NCBI RefSeq assembly: GCF_023715745.1
Contig: NZ_JAMBOV010000005.1
Span: forward strand, 186,001-250,000
DNA length: 64,000 nucleotides
Source of the DNA: Microbacterium oleivorans
Lineage (GTDB): Bacteria > Actinomycetota > Actinomycetes > Actinomycetales > Microbacteriaceae
Direction of reading: 5' to 3'
Numbering within the stretch: position 1 is the first letter of the stretch; every line of letters begins with the position of its first letter. Under the pieces are notes generated by a model. The model was not told the DNA's origin. It worked only from the letters and a program-made list of their open reading frames with translations, and did no database searches. Shown here piece by piece: positions 16,567-24,164 of the stretch. The position numbers and the translations under genes were made by a program.

Positions 16567-17457
16567 TCAGACGGCGGCCGCGACGGCGTCCTCGACGGTC
16601 GGATGCCGGAACGTGAACCCCGACGCGAGCAGCGCCGCCGGGACGACGTGCGTGTCGTTCGCGAGCAGCGCCTCGACGGCGTCCTTTCCGAGGACGAGGC
16701 GCACCGCCCACAACGGGGCGCGCAGGATGTAGGGCCGGTTCAGACGTCGTGCCAGGGCGAAACCGAGGTCGTTCGCCGTCGCGCGCTCGGGACCCGTGAG
16801 GTTGACGGGTCCGGTGATCCTGCGGTCGATGACATGGCGGATCGCGCCGATCTCGTCGTCGAGCGAGATCCACGGCCACACCTGCGTCCCGCGGCCGAGC
16901 GGGCCGGACAGGCCCAGCTTGGTCAGCAGGAGCAGGGGCTTCAGCACGCCGTCGCGATGGACGACAGGGGCCGTGCGCAAGAGGGCTGTGGGGGCACCCG
17001 AGGCGACCGCGGCCGACTCCCACTCGCCGCAGAGATCGGAGAGGAAGGCGTCGCCCCGTGGGCCCGATTCGTCGAAGGTCCGGCCGTGCGCGTCCGGCGG
17101 ATAGTAGCCGGTGGCCGATGAGCTCACGAACAGCGGCGCGTCCTCGCCGAGTTCGCGCAACGCTCGCGCGAGCGTCTGCGTCGGATGGATCCGCGACCAG
17201 ACGAGCTGCTTCTTGTACGAGGGGGTCCACGGGAATCGGCCGATCGTCGCGCCGTTGAAGTTCACGACCGCCTCGGCACCCGCGAGCACCTGCGGATCGA
17301 GCGGCGACTCGCCGGGCGCCCAGGTGACCTCGTCCGGCGCCTGGGCAGCGTGCCGGACGAGCCGCGTCACGGCGTACCCGTCCGCCCGCAGGGAGTCGAC
17401 GAGGGCGCGCCCGATCAGTCCCGACGCCCCCGAGACGACGACCCGGCGATCAGGCAA
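16567..17457 (-). CDS. TIGR01777 family NAD(P)-dependent oxidoreductase
   Basis: 296 residues. Extended SDR fold: VVVSGASGLIGRALVDSL Rossmann motif at the N-terminus, AVVNFNGATIG, SSSATGYY in place of the usual YxxxK region, and a C-terminal DUF1731-like segment (RAPLWAVRLVLGKDAVEALL). This is the pattern of the YfcH/TIGR01777 group, whose substrate is unknown. It overlaps the upstream OsmC gene by 8 bases, so the two are expressed together. Confidence 0.88.
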   Translation of the reverse strand: MPDRRVVVSGASGLIGRALVDSLRADGYAVTRLVRHAAQAPDEVTWAPGESPLDPQVLAGAEAVVNFNGATIGRFPWTPSYKKQLVWSRIHPTQTLARALRELGEDAPLFVSSSATGYYPPDAHGRTFDESGPRGDAFLSDLCGEWESAAVASGAPTALLRTAPVVHRDGVLKPLLLLTKLGLSGPLGRGTQVWPWISLDDEIGAIRHVIDRRITGPVNLTGPERATANDLGFALARRLNRPYILRAPLWAVRLVLGKDAVEALLANDTHVVPAALLASGFTFRHPTVEDAVAAAV

Positions 17458-17875
17458 GCGTCGCCTCGAGCGTGATCTCGATGCCGGAGAGGGCGGCCGA
17501 GACCGGGCATCCCGCCTTCGCCTCGTTCGCGATGCGGTCGAAGTCCTCCGCCGAGAGTCCGGGGACCGAGGCGTTGACGTTGAGGTGGGACCCGGTGATG
17601 CCCGTGCCGGGGATGAAGGTGACGGATGCCGTCGTCTCGACGCTCTCCGGCGGAGTCCCGTTCTCGGCCAGGGCGTTCGACAGGGCCATGCTGAAGCACG
17701 AGGAGTGCGCGGCGGCGATGAGCTCCTCCGGAGTCGTCACCGAGGTGGACCCCTCGCTCCGCGCCTTCCAGTTGACCGCGAACGGTCCCTGGTTGGAGCT
17801 CTCGAGGGCGATCTCGCCCGACCCTTCGAAGAGGGTTCCCTTCCAGCTGGTGGTGGCTTCGCTCGTGACGCTCAT
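17450..17875 (-). CDS. OsmC family peroxiredoxin
   Basis: 141 residues with the two redox cysteines of OsmC/Ohr proteins: Cys60 in AAAHSSCFSMALSNAL and Cys123 in KAGCPVSAAL. The N-terminal SWKGTLFEGSG and TTPEELIAAAH are also typical of OsmC. It reduces organic hydroperoxides in the cytosol. A good AGGAGAG site precedes the ATG and TAGGCT lies about 40 bases upstream on the minus strand. Confidence 0.92.
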   Translation of the reverse strand: MSVTSEATTSWKGTLFEGSGEIALESSNQGPFAVNWKARSEGSTSVTTPEELIAAAHSSCFSMALSNALAENGTPPESVETTASVTFIPGTGITGSHLNVNASVPGLSAEDFDRIANEAKAGCPVSAALSGIEITLEATLA

Positions 17876-17913
17876 GGTCTCTCCTCGGTCGTGGTCGTGA
17901 CGGAACGGTGCCG

Positions 17914-17919
17914 AGCCTA
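17914..17919 (-). promoter_or_regulatory. -10 element of the OsmC operon
   Basis: TAGGCT read on the minus strand, with a leader of roughly 35 bases and a strong ribosome-binding site before the ATG. Confidence 0.45.
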
Positions 17920-17969
17920 AACCTCGCGGATGAGCGCGCGATACGACTTGACGCGGCTTCGGGGGAGCG

Positions 17970-18536
17970 TCAGGCGGTGCGGCCCACGAGGCCTGCGCGC
18001 TGCAGGATCAGCCACAACTGGCATCCGAGACACAGGCCGAACACGGCGTTGAGGAACGCCGCCATGAACGCGAGCCCTGCCGCGATCGGCAGCGCGAGCG
18101 GGACGCCGAGGAGGTGCAGCAGGAGTCCCACCGTGGTGACGAACAGGCCCACGCCCTGCGCGAAGCGCGGCGGGCGAGGGTCTTCGAGGTCCGTCGGCGG
18201 GGCGAGACGCGGCTGGACGATGCGCCGGTAGAGGGCGCCCCACGGAGCGGTGCGGGGCGAGACGACGCCCCACAGGAACAGCAGGGCGATGACGAGGACG
18301 GCGAGGAAGCCCGGGTCGAGGATACGCATGGACAGCGGGGTGAATGGGAGCACCCAGCCGCTGATCGGAACGATGAACATGCCACCGCCGAGTGGGGCGA
18401 GCCAGCCGAATCCCGCATCGGTGTGAGCCGTCGAGCTGCCCAGCAGGGCCAGCAGCGTCGCGATCAGCAGCAGCACCGACGTGACGGATGCCGCGAACCG
18501 CGGGCCGCGCGGGTCGATCCCGCGGACCTCAGCCAC
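17970..18536 (-). CDS. DUF4395 membrane protein
   Basis: 188 residues with four or five hydrophobic helices. N-terminal RGIDPRGPRFAASVT and the late NAVFGLCLGCQLWL, with a paired-cysteine CLGC, are the marks of DUF4395. The family often sits beside thioredoxin-like genes, as here, where it overlaps the thioredoxin gene by 8 bases. A role in envelope thiol redox is plausible but inferred. Confidence 0.85.
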   Translation of the reverse strand: MAEVRGIDPRGPRFAASVTSVLLLIATLLALLGSSTAHTDAGFGWLAPLGGGMFIVPISGWVLPFTPLSMRILDPGFLAVLVIALLFLWGVVSPRTAPWGALYRRIVQPRLAPPTDLEDPRPPRFAQGVGLFVTTVGLLLHLLGVPLALPIAAGLAFMAAFLNAVFGLCLGCQLWLILQRAGLVGRTA

Positions 18537-18966
18537 GGTCCGCTCCTGCGGTCACGCGGTCGAGCTCCATCTCGACGACCTGCCGCCCCGGCGTCCCGCC
18601 GAATCGCGAGTGCACGACTCCGTGCCGGTCGAGGATGAGGGTCGTCGGTGTCTGGAGCACCTGGAAGTGCTTGGCGATGTCGACCCTGTGGGTGAGGTCG
18701 ACGTCGAGGTGCAGCACGCCGTCGCGGTCGTCGGCGATCTCGCGGAGGGTGCGGTGGACGCCGGGGCACCTACTGCACATCTCGGTGCTGAACTGCAGCA
18801 GGGTCGCCTTCTCGCCGAGTCGCTCCGCGCCCAGGCGGGTGGGTTCGACGACCTCGTGGGGATCGACCGCGCGGGGGCGGTTCTGCTGCCGACGAAGGAC
18901 GAGTCCGATGCCGACGGTGACCACGAGCAGGGCGGTCAGCACGACGATGGCGGGAAGGAGTTCCAT
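18529..18966 (-). CDS. membrane-anchored thioredoxin-like protein
   Basis: 145 residues. N-terminal helix (about 3-25) anchors it; the thioredoxin fold follows with a C64-S-R-C67 active site in FSTEMCSRCPGV. The common Trp before the first Cys is Met here. VLQTPTTLILDRHGVV contains the cis-Pro. A basic RRQQNR follows the helix, so by the positive-inside rule the domain faces the cytosol. Paired with DUF4395; a disulfide-exchange partnership is inferred. Confidence 0.85.
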   Translation of the reverse strand: MELLPAIVVLTALLVVTVGIGLVLRRQQNRPRAVDPHEVVEPTRLGAERLGEKATLLQFSTEMCSRCPGVHRTLREIADDRDGVLHLDVDLTHRVDIAKHFQVLQTPTTLILDRHGVVHSRFGGTPGRQVVEMELDRVTAGADRG

Positions 18967-18975
18967 GACCGCTCC

Positions 18976-18981
18976 ACAGTA
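18976..18981 (-). promoter_or_regulatory. -10 element of the thioredoxin-DUF4395 operon
   Basis: TACTGT on the minus strand, nine bases before the ATG. Confidence 0.4.
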
Positions 18982-19037
18982 GTGCTGTCCGGTGCGTACG
19001 GGCGCTGCCAGGCGTCATCCCGCGTCACCTCGACGGG

Positions 19038-19043
19038 TAGTGT
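19038..19043 (+). promoter_or_regulatory. -10 element of thyX
   Basis: TAGTGT, seven bases before the GTG start, as in leaderless genes. Confidence 0.5.
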
Positions 19044-19050
19044 GTGAGCC

Positions 19051-19794
19051 GTGAGTGAGCGCGCCGACAGCCCCGAGATCGAGTTCCGCAGCGATGTCAC
19101 CGTCGAGCTGGTGCGCTCGTCGGCATCCGACAGTGACGTGCTCTTCGCGGCCCGCGTCTCGACGCAGGGTGAGCAGACCCTCGAAGCCGCGGCCGAGGGC
19201 ACCGAGGCGACGGGGCGCGACCGCGGCCTCATCAACTACCTCATGCGTGACCGCCACGGATCGCCCTTCGAGCACAACTCGATGACGTTCTACGTGCAGG
19301 CGCCGATCTTCGTCTTCCGCGAGTTCATGCGCCACCGGATGGCCTCGTACAACGAGGAGTCGGGCCGCTACCGCGAGCTGCGGCCCGTCTTCTACGTCCC
19401 CGCACCCGAGCGCAACCTCGTGCAGGTCGGCAAGCCCGGCGCGTACCAGTTCCTGCCCGGATCGGAGGAGCAGGTCGAGCTCGTCGCACGTGAGACGCGC
19501 GAGGCATCCGTCGCGGCCTTCGAGAGCTACCAGCGGATGCTGGACGCCGGCATCGCCCGCGAGGTCGCCCGCATCGTCCTCCCGCTGAACATCATGTCCT
19601 CCATGTACGTGACGGTGAACGCGCGATCCCTCATGAACTTCCTTTCCCTGCGCACGACGCGGGAGGGCACGCACTTCCCGTCGTTCCCGCAGCGGGAGAT
19701 CGAGATGTGCGCCGAGAAGATGGAGAACGTGTGGCGCGAGCTCATGCCGCTCACGTACGCCGCCTTCAACGCGAACGGTCGCGTCGCCCCCTGA
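19051..19794 (+). CDS. thyX: FAD-dependent thymidylate synthase
   Basis: 247 residues from GTG 19051. The ThyX signature RHRxxSxNxxSxR is exact at residues 94-106 (RHRMASYNEESGR). Other family blocks are DRHGSPFEHNSMTFYV and LPLNIMSSMYVTVNARSLMNFL. It makes dTMP from dUMP with methylene-THF, FAD and NADPH, independently of ThyA. No ribosome-binding site is evident and a -10 box lies seven bases before the start. Confidence 0.97.
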   Translation: MSERADSPEIEFRSDVTVELVRSSASDSDVLFAARVSTQGEQTLEAAAEGTEATGRDRGLINYLMRDRHGSPFEHNSMTFYVQAPIFVFREFMRHRMASYNEESGRYRELRPVFYVPAPERNLVQVGKPGAYQFLPGSEEQVELVARETREASVAAFESYQRMLDAGIAREVARIVLPLNIMSSMYVTVNARSLMNFLSLRTTREGTHFPSFPQREIEMCAEKMENVWRELMPLTYAAFNANGRVAP

Positions 19795-19802
19795 CCCGCT
19801 CC

Positions 19803-19808
19803 TAGGCT
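19803..19808 (+). promoter_or_regulatory. -10 element of the SDR gene
   Basis: TAGGCT, seven bases before the ATG. Confidence 0.45.
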
Positions 19809-19815
19809 GACGCGC

Positions 19816-20568
19816 ATGAGTCGCACAGCCCTCGTCACCGGCGCGAGCTCCGGGATCGGAGCCGAGTACGCCCGCCAGCTCTCGTCCCGGGGCGCCGAGG
19901 TCGTCCTCGTGGGACGGGACGAATCCGCGCTGCGCTCCCTGGCCGATGAGATCGGGGCGCGCGGCGGCCGCGCGGATGTGCTGGTGACCGACCTGCTGGA
20001 TGCGGCGCAGCGCAGCCGCGTCGAAGAGCGTCTGGCGGCCGGGGTCGATGTCCTCGTCAACTGCGCCGGCTACGGCCTGCGCCGTGCCTTCGAGGAGAGC
20101 GACATCGACGACGAGGCCCGGCACCTCGAGCTCCACGCGGAGGTCACGATGCGCCTGACCCGCGCTGCTCTCCCCGTCATGCTCGACCGTCGCCGCGGAC
20201 GCATCCTGAACGTCGCCTCGGTCGCCGGTCTCGTGCCGCGCGGCACGTACGGGGCGGCCAAGGCGTGGGTCGTGAGCTTCAGCCGCTGGGCCGACGCGGT
20301 CTACGCGCCGCGCGGGGTGACGGTCACAGCCGTGTGTCCCGGCTTCGTCCACACCAACTTCCACGAGCGACTCGGTCTGCCGCCGGGGCAGGAAGGGGTC
20401 CCCGGGTGGATGTGGCTCGACGCTCCCGCAGTGGTCCGCGCCTCCCTCCGCGACGCCGCCCGCGGCCGTGCCGTCAGCATCCCCTCGTTCCGGTACAAGG
20501 CCCTCGTCGCCCTCTCGCGGCTCCTCCCGGACCGCGTCGTCGTCCCCGCCGCGTCCCGCGGTCGCTGA
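19816..20568 (+). CDS. SDR family oxidoreductase
   Basis: 250 residues. Classical short-chain dehydrogenase: TGASSGIG cofactor motif at 8-15, LVNCAGYG, catalytic Ser in ILNVASVAGL and Tyr/Lys in GTYGAAKAW, then VTAVCPGFVHTNF. The cofactor loop (VLVGRDE) favours NADP. Substrate unknown. Single gene after thyX; immediately downstream lies a decayed gene remnant. Confidence 0.9.
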   Translation: MSRTALVTGASSGIGAEYARQLSSRGAEVVLVGRDESALRSLADEIGARGGRADVLVTDLLDAAQRSRVEERLAAGVDVLVNCAGYGLRRAFEESDIDDEARHLELHAEVTMRLTRAALPVMLDRRRGRILNVASVAGLVPRGTYGAAKAWVVSFSRWADAVYAPRGVTVTAVCPGFVHTNFHERLGLPPGQEGVPGWMWLDAPAVVRASLRDAARGRAVSIPSFRYKALVALSRLLPDRVVVPAASRGR

Positions 20569-20570
20569 GA

Positions 20571-20936
20571 GCGGACGACCGCCTCGGCGGGATCCCGCGG
20601 ACGTTGCAGCCGTGCCGCCGTGGGGGGACGCGGGCGCAGCTCGCGCGAGCGGTGGATCGCGGAAACCTCATCCGAGTGCGCAGCGGCGTGTGCGCGGTCC
20701 GGGAAGCCGCCCCATCGACGCGGATCGCGGCTGCGCGCGGCGGCGAGCTCCGCTGCGCATCCGCGCCGCGCCACCACGGAGTCTGGGTCCTCGAGCATCC
20801 CGTCCGCCTGCACGTGTGGGTGGGGCCGGTCGACAGTCCGGGGGTGTCAGTCGGCATGCGTCACTCGGATCGTGCATGCGTCACCTGCCGACCCCGCACG
20901 ACCCGAGGAGCCCGACCGGTACCCTGGGAACCATGA
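20571..20936 (+). pseudogene. remnant of an AbiEi/DUF559-type antitoxin-like gene
   Basis: These bases between the SDR gene and dapA hold an open frame of about 121 codons with no convincing start. It reads GGIPRTLQPC...TRAQLARAVDRGNLIRVRSG, then LRCASAPRHHGVWVLEHPV and RLHVWVGPVDSPGV. This matches the N-terminal winged-helix and linker seen in actinobacterial proteins annotated as AbiEi-family antitoxin or DUF559 endonuclease-like, normally near 300 residues. The C-terminal domain is missing and the stop falls in the ATGA at the dapA start. Homology is from memory of family patterns. Confidence 0.5.
20920..20925 (+). promoter_or_regulatory. -10 element of dapA
   Basis: TACCCT, seven bases before the dapA ATG, lying within the decayed gene. 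Confidence 0.5.
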
Positions 20937-21910
20937 CGCACTCCGCCAATCCCTTCGGTCAGGTGCTCGTCGCGCTCGTCACCCCCATGACGGCCGACGG
21001 CGAGGTCGATTGGCCCGCAGTCGAGAAGCACATCGACGACGTCATCACGGGCGGTGCCGACGGCATCGTCGTGACCGGCACGACCGGTGAGACCAGTACG
21101 TTGACGGATGCCGAGAAGCTGAAGCTCGTCGAGGTGGGCAAGTCCGTCTCCTCGGGGCGCGCGAAGATCATCACAGGCGGCGGATCGAACGAGACCGCCC
21201 ACGCCATCGAGCTCTACAAGGCCAGCGAGAAGGCCGGCGCCGACGGCATCATGATCGTCACGCCGTACTACAACAAGCCGACGCAGGCCGGCATCCTGAC
21301 GCACTTCCGCCTCGTCGCCGACGCGACGGATCTGCCCGTCATCCTCTACGACATCCCCGGGCGTACGGGGGTGCCCATCACATACGAGACGATCCTTCGC
21401 CTCGCGAAGCACCCCAACATCCTCGCGGTGAAGGACGCCAAGGGCGATTTCAGCGAGGTGAGCCGCGTCCTCAACCAGACCGACCTGCTCTACTTCTCCG
21501 GCGACGACGCGAACGTCCTGCCGCACCTGTCGATCGGCGCGGCCGGACTCATCGGTGTGACCGCCAACATCACATCGGCGCCGTACCGCGTGATCGTGGA
21601 TGCCGTGAACCGTGGCGACCTGAAGACCGCGACCGCTGCCCACCAGAAGCTCGAGCCGCTCGTCCGCGCCGTCATGACCCATGTGCCGGGCACAGTGAGC
21701 GCGAAGTACATCCTCCACGGTCTCGGCCGCATCTCCAGCCCCCGCGTCCGACTTCCCCTGGTCGGCCCCGAGGAGTGGGAAGCCGCCCTCATCGAGGACG
21801 AACTCGCCCTCGTGAAGGATGTCGACGGTGCCGACTTCTCCAACTTCAGACCCGACCGCAACGCCGCCGCCGGCGGCGCCCTTCCGAAGGTGCATGGAAC
21901 AACTCGATGA
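20933..21910 (+). CDS. dapA: 4-hydroxy-tetrahydrodipicolinate synthase
   Basis: 325 residues. (beta/alpha)8 aldolase-family enzyme: GTTGE at 49-53, Tyr139 in LPVILYDIPGRTG and the Schiff-base Lys167 in NILAVKDAKGD. It condenses pyruvate with aspartate semialdehyde, the first committed step to lysine and DAP. The frame is open far upstream, but this ATG matches the family N-terminus and follows a -10 box by seven bases. It overlaps rnj by ATGA, the usual actinobacterial dapA-rnj arrangement. Confidence 0.97.
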   Translation: MTHSANPFGQVLVALVTPMTADGEVDWPAVEKHIDDVITGGADGIVVTGTTGETSTLTDAEKLKLVEVGKSVSSGRAKIITGGGSNETAHAIELYKASEKAGADGIMIVTPYYNKPTQAGILTHFRLVADATDLPVILYDIPGRTGVPITYETILRLAKHPNILAVKDAKGDFSEVSRVLNQTDLLYFSGDDANVLPHLSIGAAGLIGVTANITSAPYRVIVDAVNRGDLKTATAAHQKLEPLVRAVMTHVPGTVSAKYILHGLGRISSPRVRLPLVGPEEWEAALIEDELALVKDVDGADFSNFRPDRNAAAGGALPKVHGTTR

Positions 21911-23583
21911 GCACGACCGTCTCCGCGCCTGAGGCGCTCGCATCCGGCACGCTCCGGGTCACCCCCGTCGGCGGACTCGGCGAGGTCGGCCGAAACATGA
22001 CGGTCTTCGAGTTCGACGGGAAGCTGCTCATCGTCGACTGCGGCGTGCTGTTCCCCGAGGAGCACCAGCCGGGTGTCGACCTGATCCTCCCGGACTTCGA
22101 GGCGATCCGCGGGCGGCTCGACGACATCGTCGGTGTCGTGCTCACGCACGGTCACGAGGATCACATCGGCGCGGTGCCGTACCTCCTCAAGCGCAAGGGG
22201 GACATCCCCCTCATCGGCTCGCAGCTGACCCTCGCCCTCGTCGAGGCGAAGCTCAAGGAGCACCGGATCAAGCCGTACACGCTGACGGTGAAGGAGGGGC
22301 AGCGCGAACAGGTCGGACCCTTCGACCTCGAGTTCGTCGCGGTCAACCACTCCATTCCCGACGCGCTGGCCGTCGGCATCCGCACCCCCGCAGGGCTGGT
22401 GCTGGCGACGGGCGACTTCAAGATGGACCAGCTCCCGCTCGACGGTCGCCTGACCGACCTGCGCGCCTTCGCCCGGCTGGGGGAGGAGGGCGTGGACCTC
22501 TTCCTCGTCGACTCTACGAACGCCGACGTCCCCGGCTTCACGCCGCTCGAGCGCGCGATCGGGCCGGTCCTCGACCAGGTCATCGGCAAGGCACCGCGTC
22601 GCGTGATCGTGGCGAGCTTCTCGAGTCACGTCCACCGGGTCCAGCAGGTCATCGACGCCGCCGCCGCGCACGGTCGCCGGGTCGCCTTCCTCGGCCGCTC
22701 GATGGTGCGCAACATGACGATCGCCGAGCAGCTCGGCTACCTCCACGTCCCCGACGGCGTCCTCATCGACTACAAGAAAGCCAAGGACCTCCCGGACGAC
22801 CGCATCGTCTACATGTCGACGGGGTCGCAGGGCGAGCCGATGGCGGTCCTGTCCCGGATGGCGAACCTCGACCACGCCATCGAGCCGGGGGAGGGGGACA
22901 CCGTCATCCTCGCCTCGAGCCTCATCCCGGGCAACGAGAACGCCGTCTACCGCGTGATCGACGGGCTCACCAAGCTCGGTGCGAACGTCGTGCACAAGGC
23001 GAACGCGAAGGTCCACGTCTCGGGCCACGCCGCCGCCGGTGAGCTCCTCTACTGCTACAACATCCTGAAGCCGAAGAACGTCCTGCCCGTGCACGGCGAG
23101 TACCGGCACCTGATGGCCAACGCGAAGCTCGCTCAGGACAGCGGCATCCCGGCGGAGAACACCATCCTGGCCGAGAACGGCACCGTCATCGACCTGAAGG
23201 ACGGCGTCGCCCGCGTCGTCGGCCAGCTCGACCTGGGGTTCGTCTACGTCGACGGTTCGTCGGTCGGCGAGATCACGGATGCGGACCTCAAAGACCGGCG
23301 GATCCTCGGCGAGGAGGGGTTCATCTCCGTCATCGTCGTGGTGGATGCCGCGACGGGCCGGATCGTCACGGGGCCCGAGATTCACGCCCGGGGTGTCGCG
23401 GAGGACGACGCGGTGTTCGACTCCGTCAAGCCCAAGATCGCTCAGGCGCTGACCGAGGCCGCTCAGTCCGGGGTCCGCGATCAGCACGCGCTGCAGCAGG
23501 TCGTGCGCCGGACGATCGGTCGGTGGGTCAACCAGTCGCTGCGCCGTCGTCCGATGATCGTCCCCATGGTGATCGAGGCCTGA
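21907..23583 (+). CDS. rnj: ribonuclease J
   Basis: 558 residues, coupled to dapA by ATGA. Metallo-beta-lactamase/beta-CASP ribonuclease: zinc motif H81-G-H83-E-D85-H86 in VVLTHGHEDHIG, DSTNADVPGFT, beta-CASP SFSSHVHRVQQVIDAA, STGSQGEPMAVLSRMA and the late HVSGHAAAGE. The RNase J C-terminal domain follows. It acts as 5' exonuclease and endonuclease in mRNA decay and rRNA maturation, alongside PNPase encoded 10 kb upstream. Confidence 0.96.
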   Translation: MSTTVSAPEALASGTLRVTPVGGLGEVGRNMTVFEFDGKLLIVDCGVLFPEEHQPGVDLILPDFEAIRGRLDDIVGVVLTHGHEDHIGAVPYLLKRKGDIPLIGSQLTLALVEAKLKEHRIKPYTLTVKEGQREQVGPFDLEFVAVNHSIPDALAVGIRTPAGLVLATGDFKMDQLPLDGRLTDLRAFARLGEEGVDLFLVDSTNADVPGFTPLERAIGPVLDQVIGKAPRRVIVASFSSHVHRVQQVIDAAAAHGRRVAFLGRSMVRNMTIAEQLGYLHVPDGVLIDYKKAKDLPDDRIVYMSTGSQGEPMAVLSRMANLDHAIEPGEGDTVILASSLIPGNENAVYRVIDGLTKLGANVVHKANAKVHVSGHAAAGELLYCYNILKPKNVLPVHGEYRHLMANAKLAQDSGIPAENTILAENGTVIDLKDGVARVVGQLDLGFVYVDGSSVGEITDADLKDRRILGEEGFISVIVVVDAATGRIVTGPEIHARGVAEDDAVFDSVKPKIAQALTEAAQSGVRDQHALQQVVRRTIGRWVNQSLRRRPMIVPMVIEA

Positions 23584-23592
23584 CGGGGCCGC

Positions 23593-23598
23593 TACCAT
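23593..23598 (+). promoter_or_regulatory. -10 element of the GNAT gene
   Basis: TACCAT, six bases before the ATG. Confidence 0.45.
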
Positions 23599-23604
23599 TC
23601 GGGC

Positions 23605-24096
23605 ATGCCCGAGTCGTGGTCGCTGCGTCCTGCCGTGCAGGCCGACGGGGTCTTCCTCGGCGACATGGTCGTCGAGGCCGCCAACTGGCGCCCCGGCGCG
23701 GCGCGGCCGCGACATGAGATCCTGTCGCACCCCGACCACAGCAAGTACCTGTCCGGATGGATGCGGCCGGGGGACGTCGGGTTCATCGCCGTCGCGGGCG
23801 CGGAGCCCATCGGGGCGGCGTGGTACCGCACGATGCCCCGTACCGAACCGGGATTCGCCTACGTCGGCACCGGGGTGCCCGAGCTCATCATCGGAGTGAA
23901 GCCGCTGTGGCGCTCGCACGGCGTGGGTCGCGCCCTCGTGCGACGACTGTGCGACGAGGCCCGCGCCGAGGGACGCGCCCGCATCAGCCTGTCGGTCGAG
24001 CGCGGCAACTTCGCCCAGGTCCTCTACCGCAGCGAAGGGTTCGCCGTCACCCGGAGCGGCATCGGGCGGGACACGATGGTGAAGCGTCTCGGCTGA
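23605..24096 (+). CDS. GNAT family N-acetyltransferase
   Basis: 163 residues. GNAT fold with [23 protein letters not shown] as the acetyl-CoA-binding motif A (Q/RxxGxG/A) and [23 protein letters not shown] as the C-terminal motif. The substrate cannot be inferred. Single gene between rnj and ftsK, with its own leaderless-type promoter. Confidence 0.87.
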   Translation: MPESWSLRPAVQADGVFLGDMVVEAANWRPGAARPRHEILSHPDHSKYLSGWMRPGDVGFIAVAGAEPIGAAWYRTMPRTEPGFAYVGTGVPELIIGVKPLWRSHGVGRALVRRLCDEARAEGRARISLSVERGNFAQVLYRSEGFAVTRSGIGRDTMVKRLG

Positions 24097-24151
24097 GCAC
24101 CGATCCGGGCCAGGGGTCGCGTCAATCCGGGCACATGTCGGTCCTCGCGCC

Positions 24152-24157
24152 TACCGT
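24152..24157 (+). promoter_or_regulatory. -10 element of ftsK
   Basis: TACCGT, seven bases before the ATG. Confidence 0.45.
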
Positions 24158-24164
24158 GGAAGGT

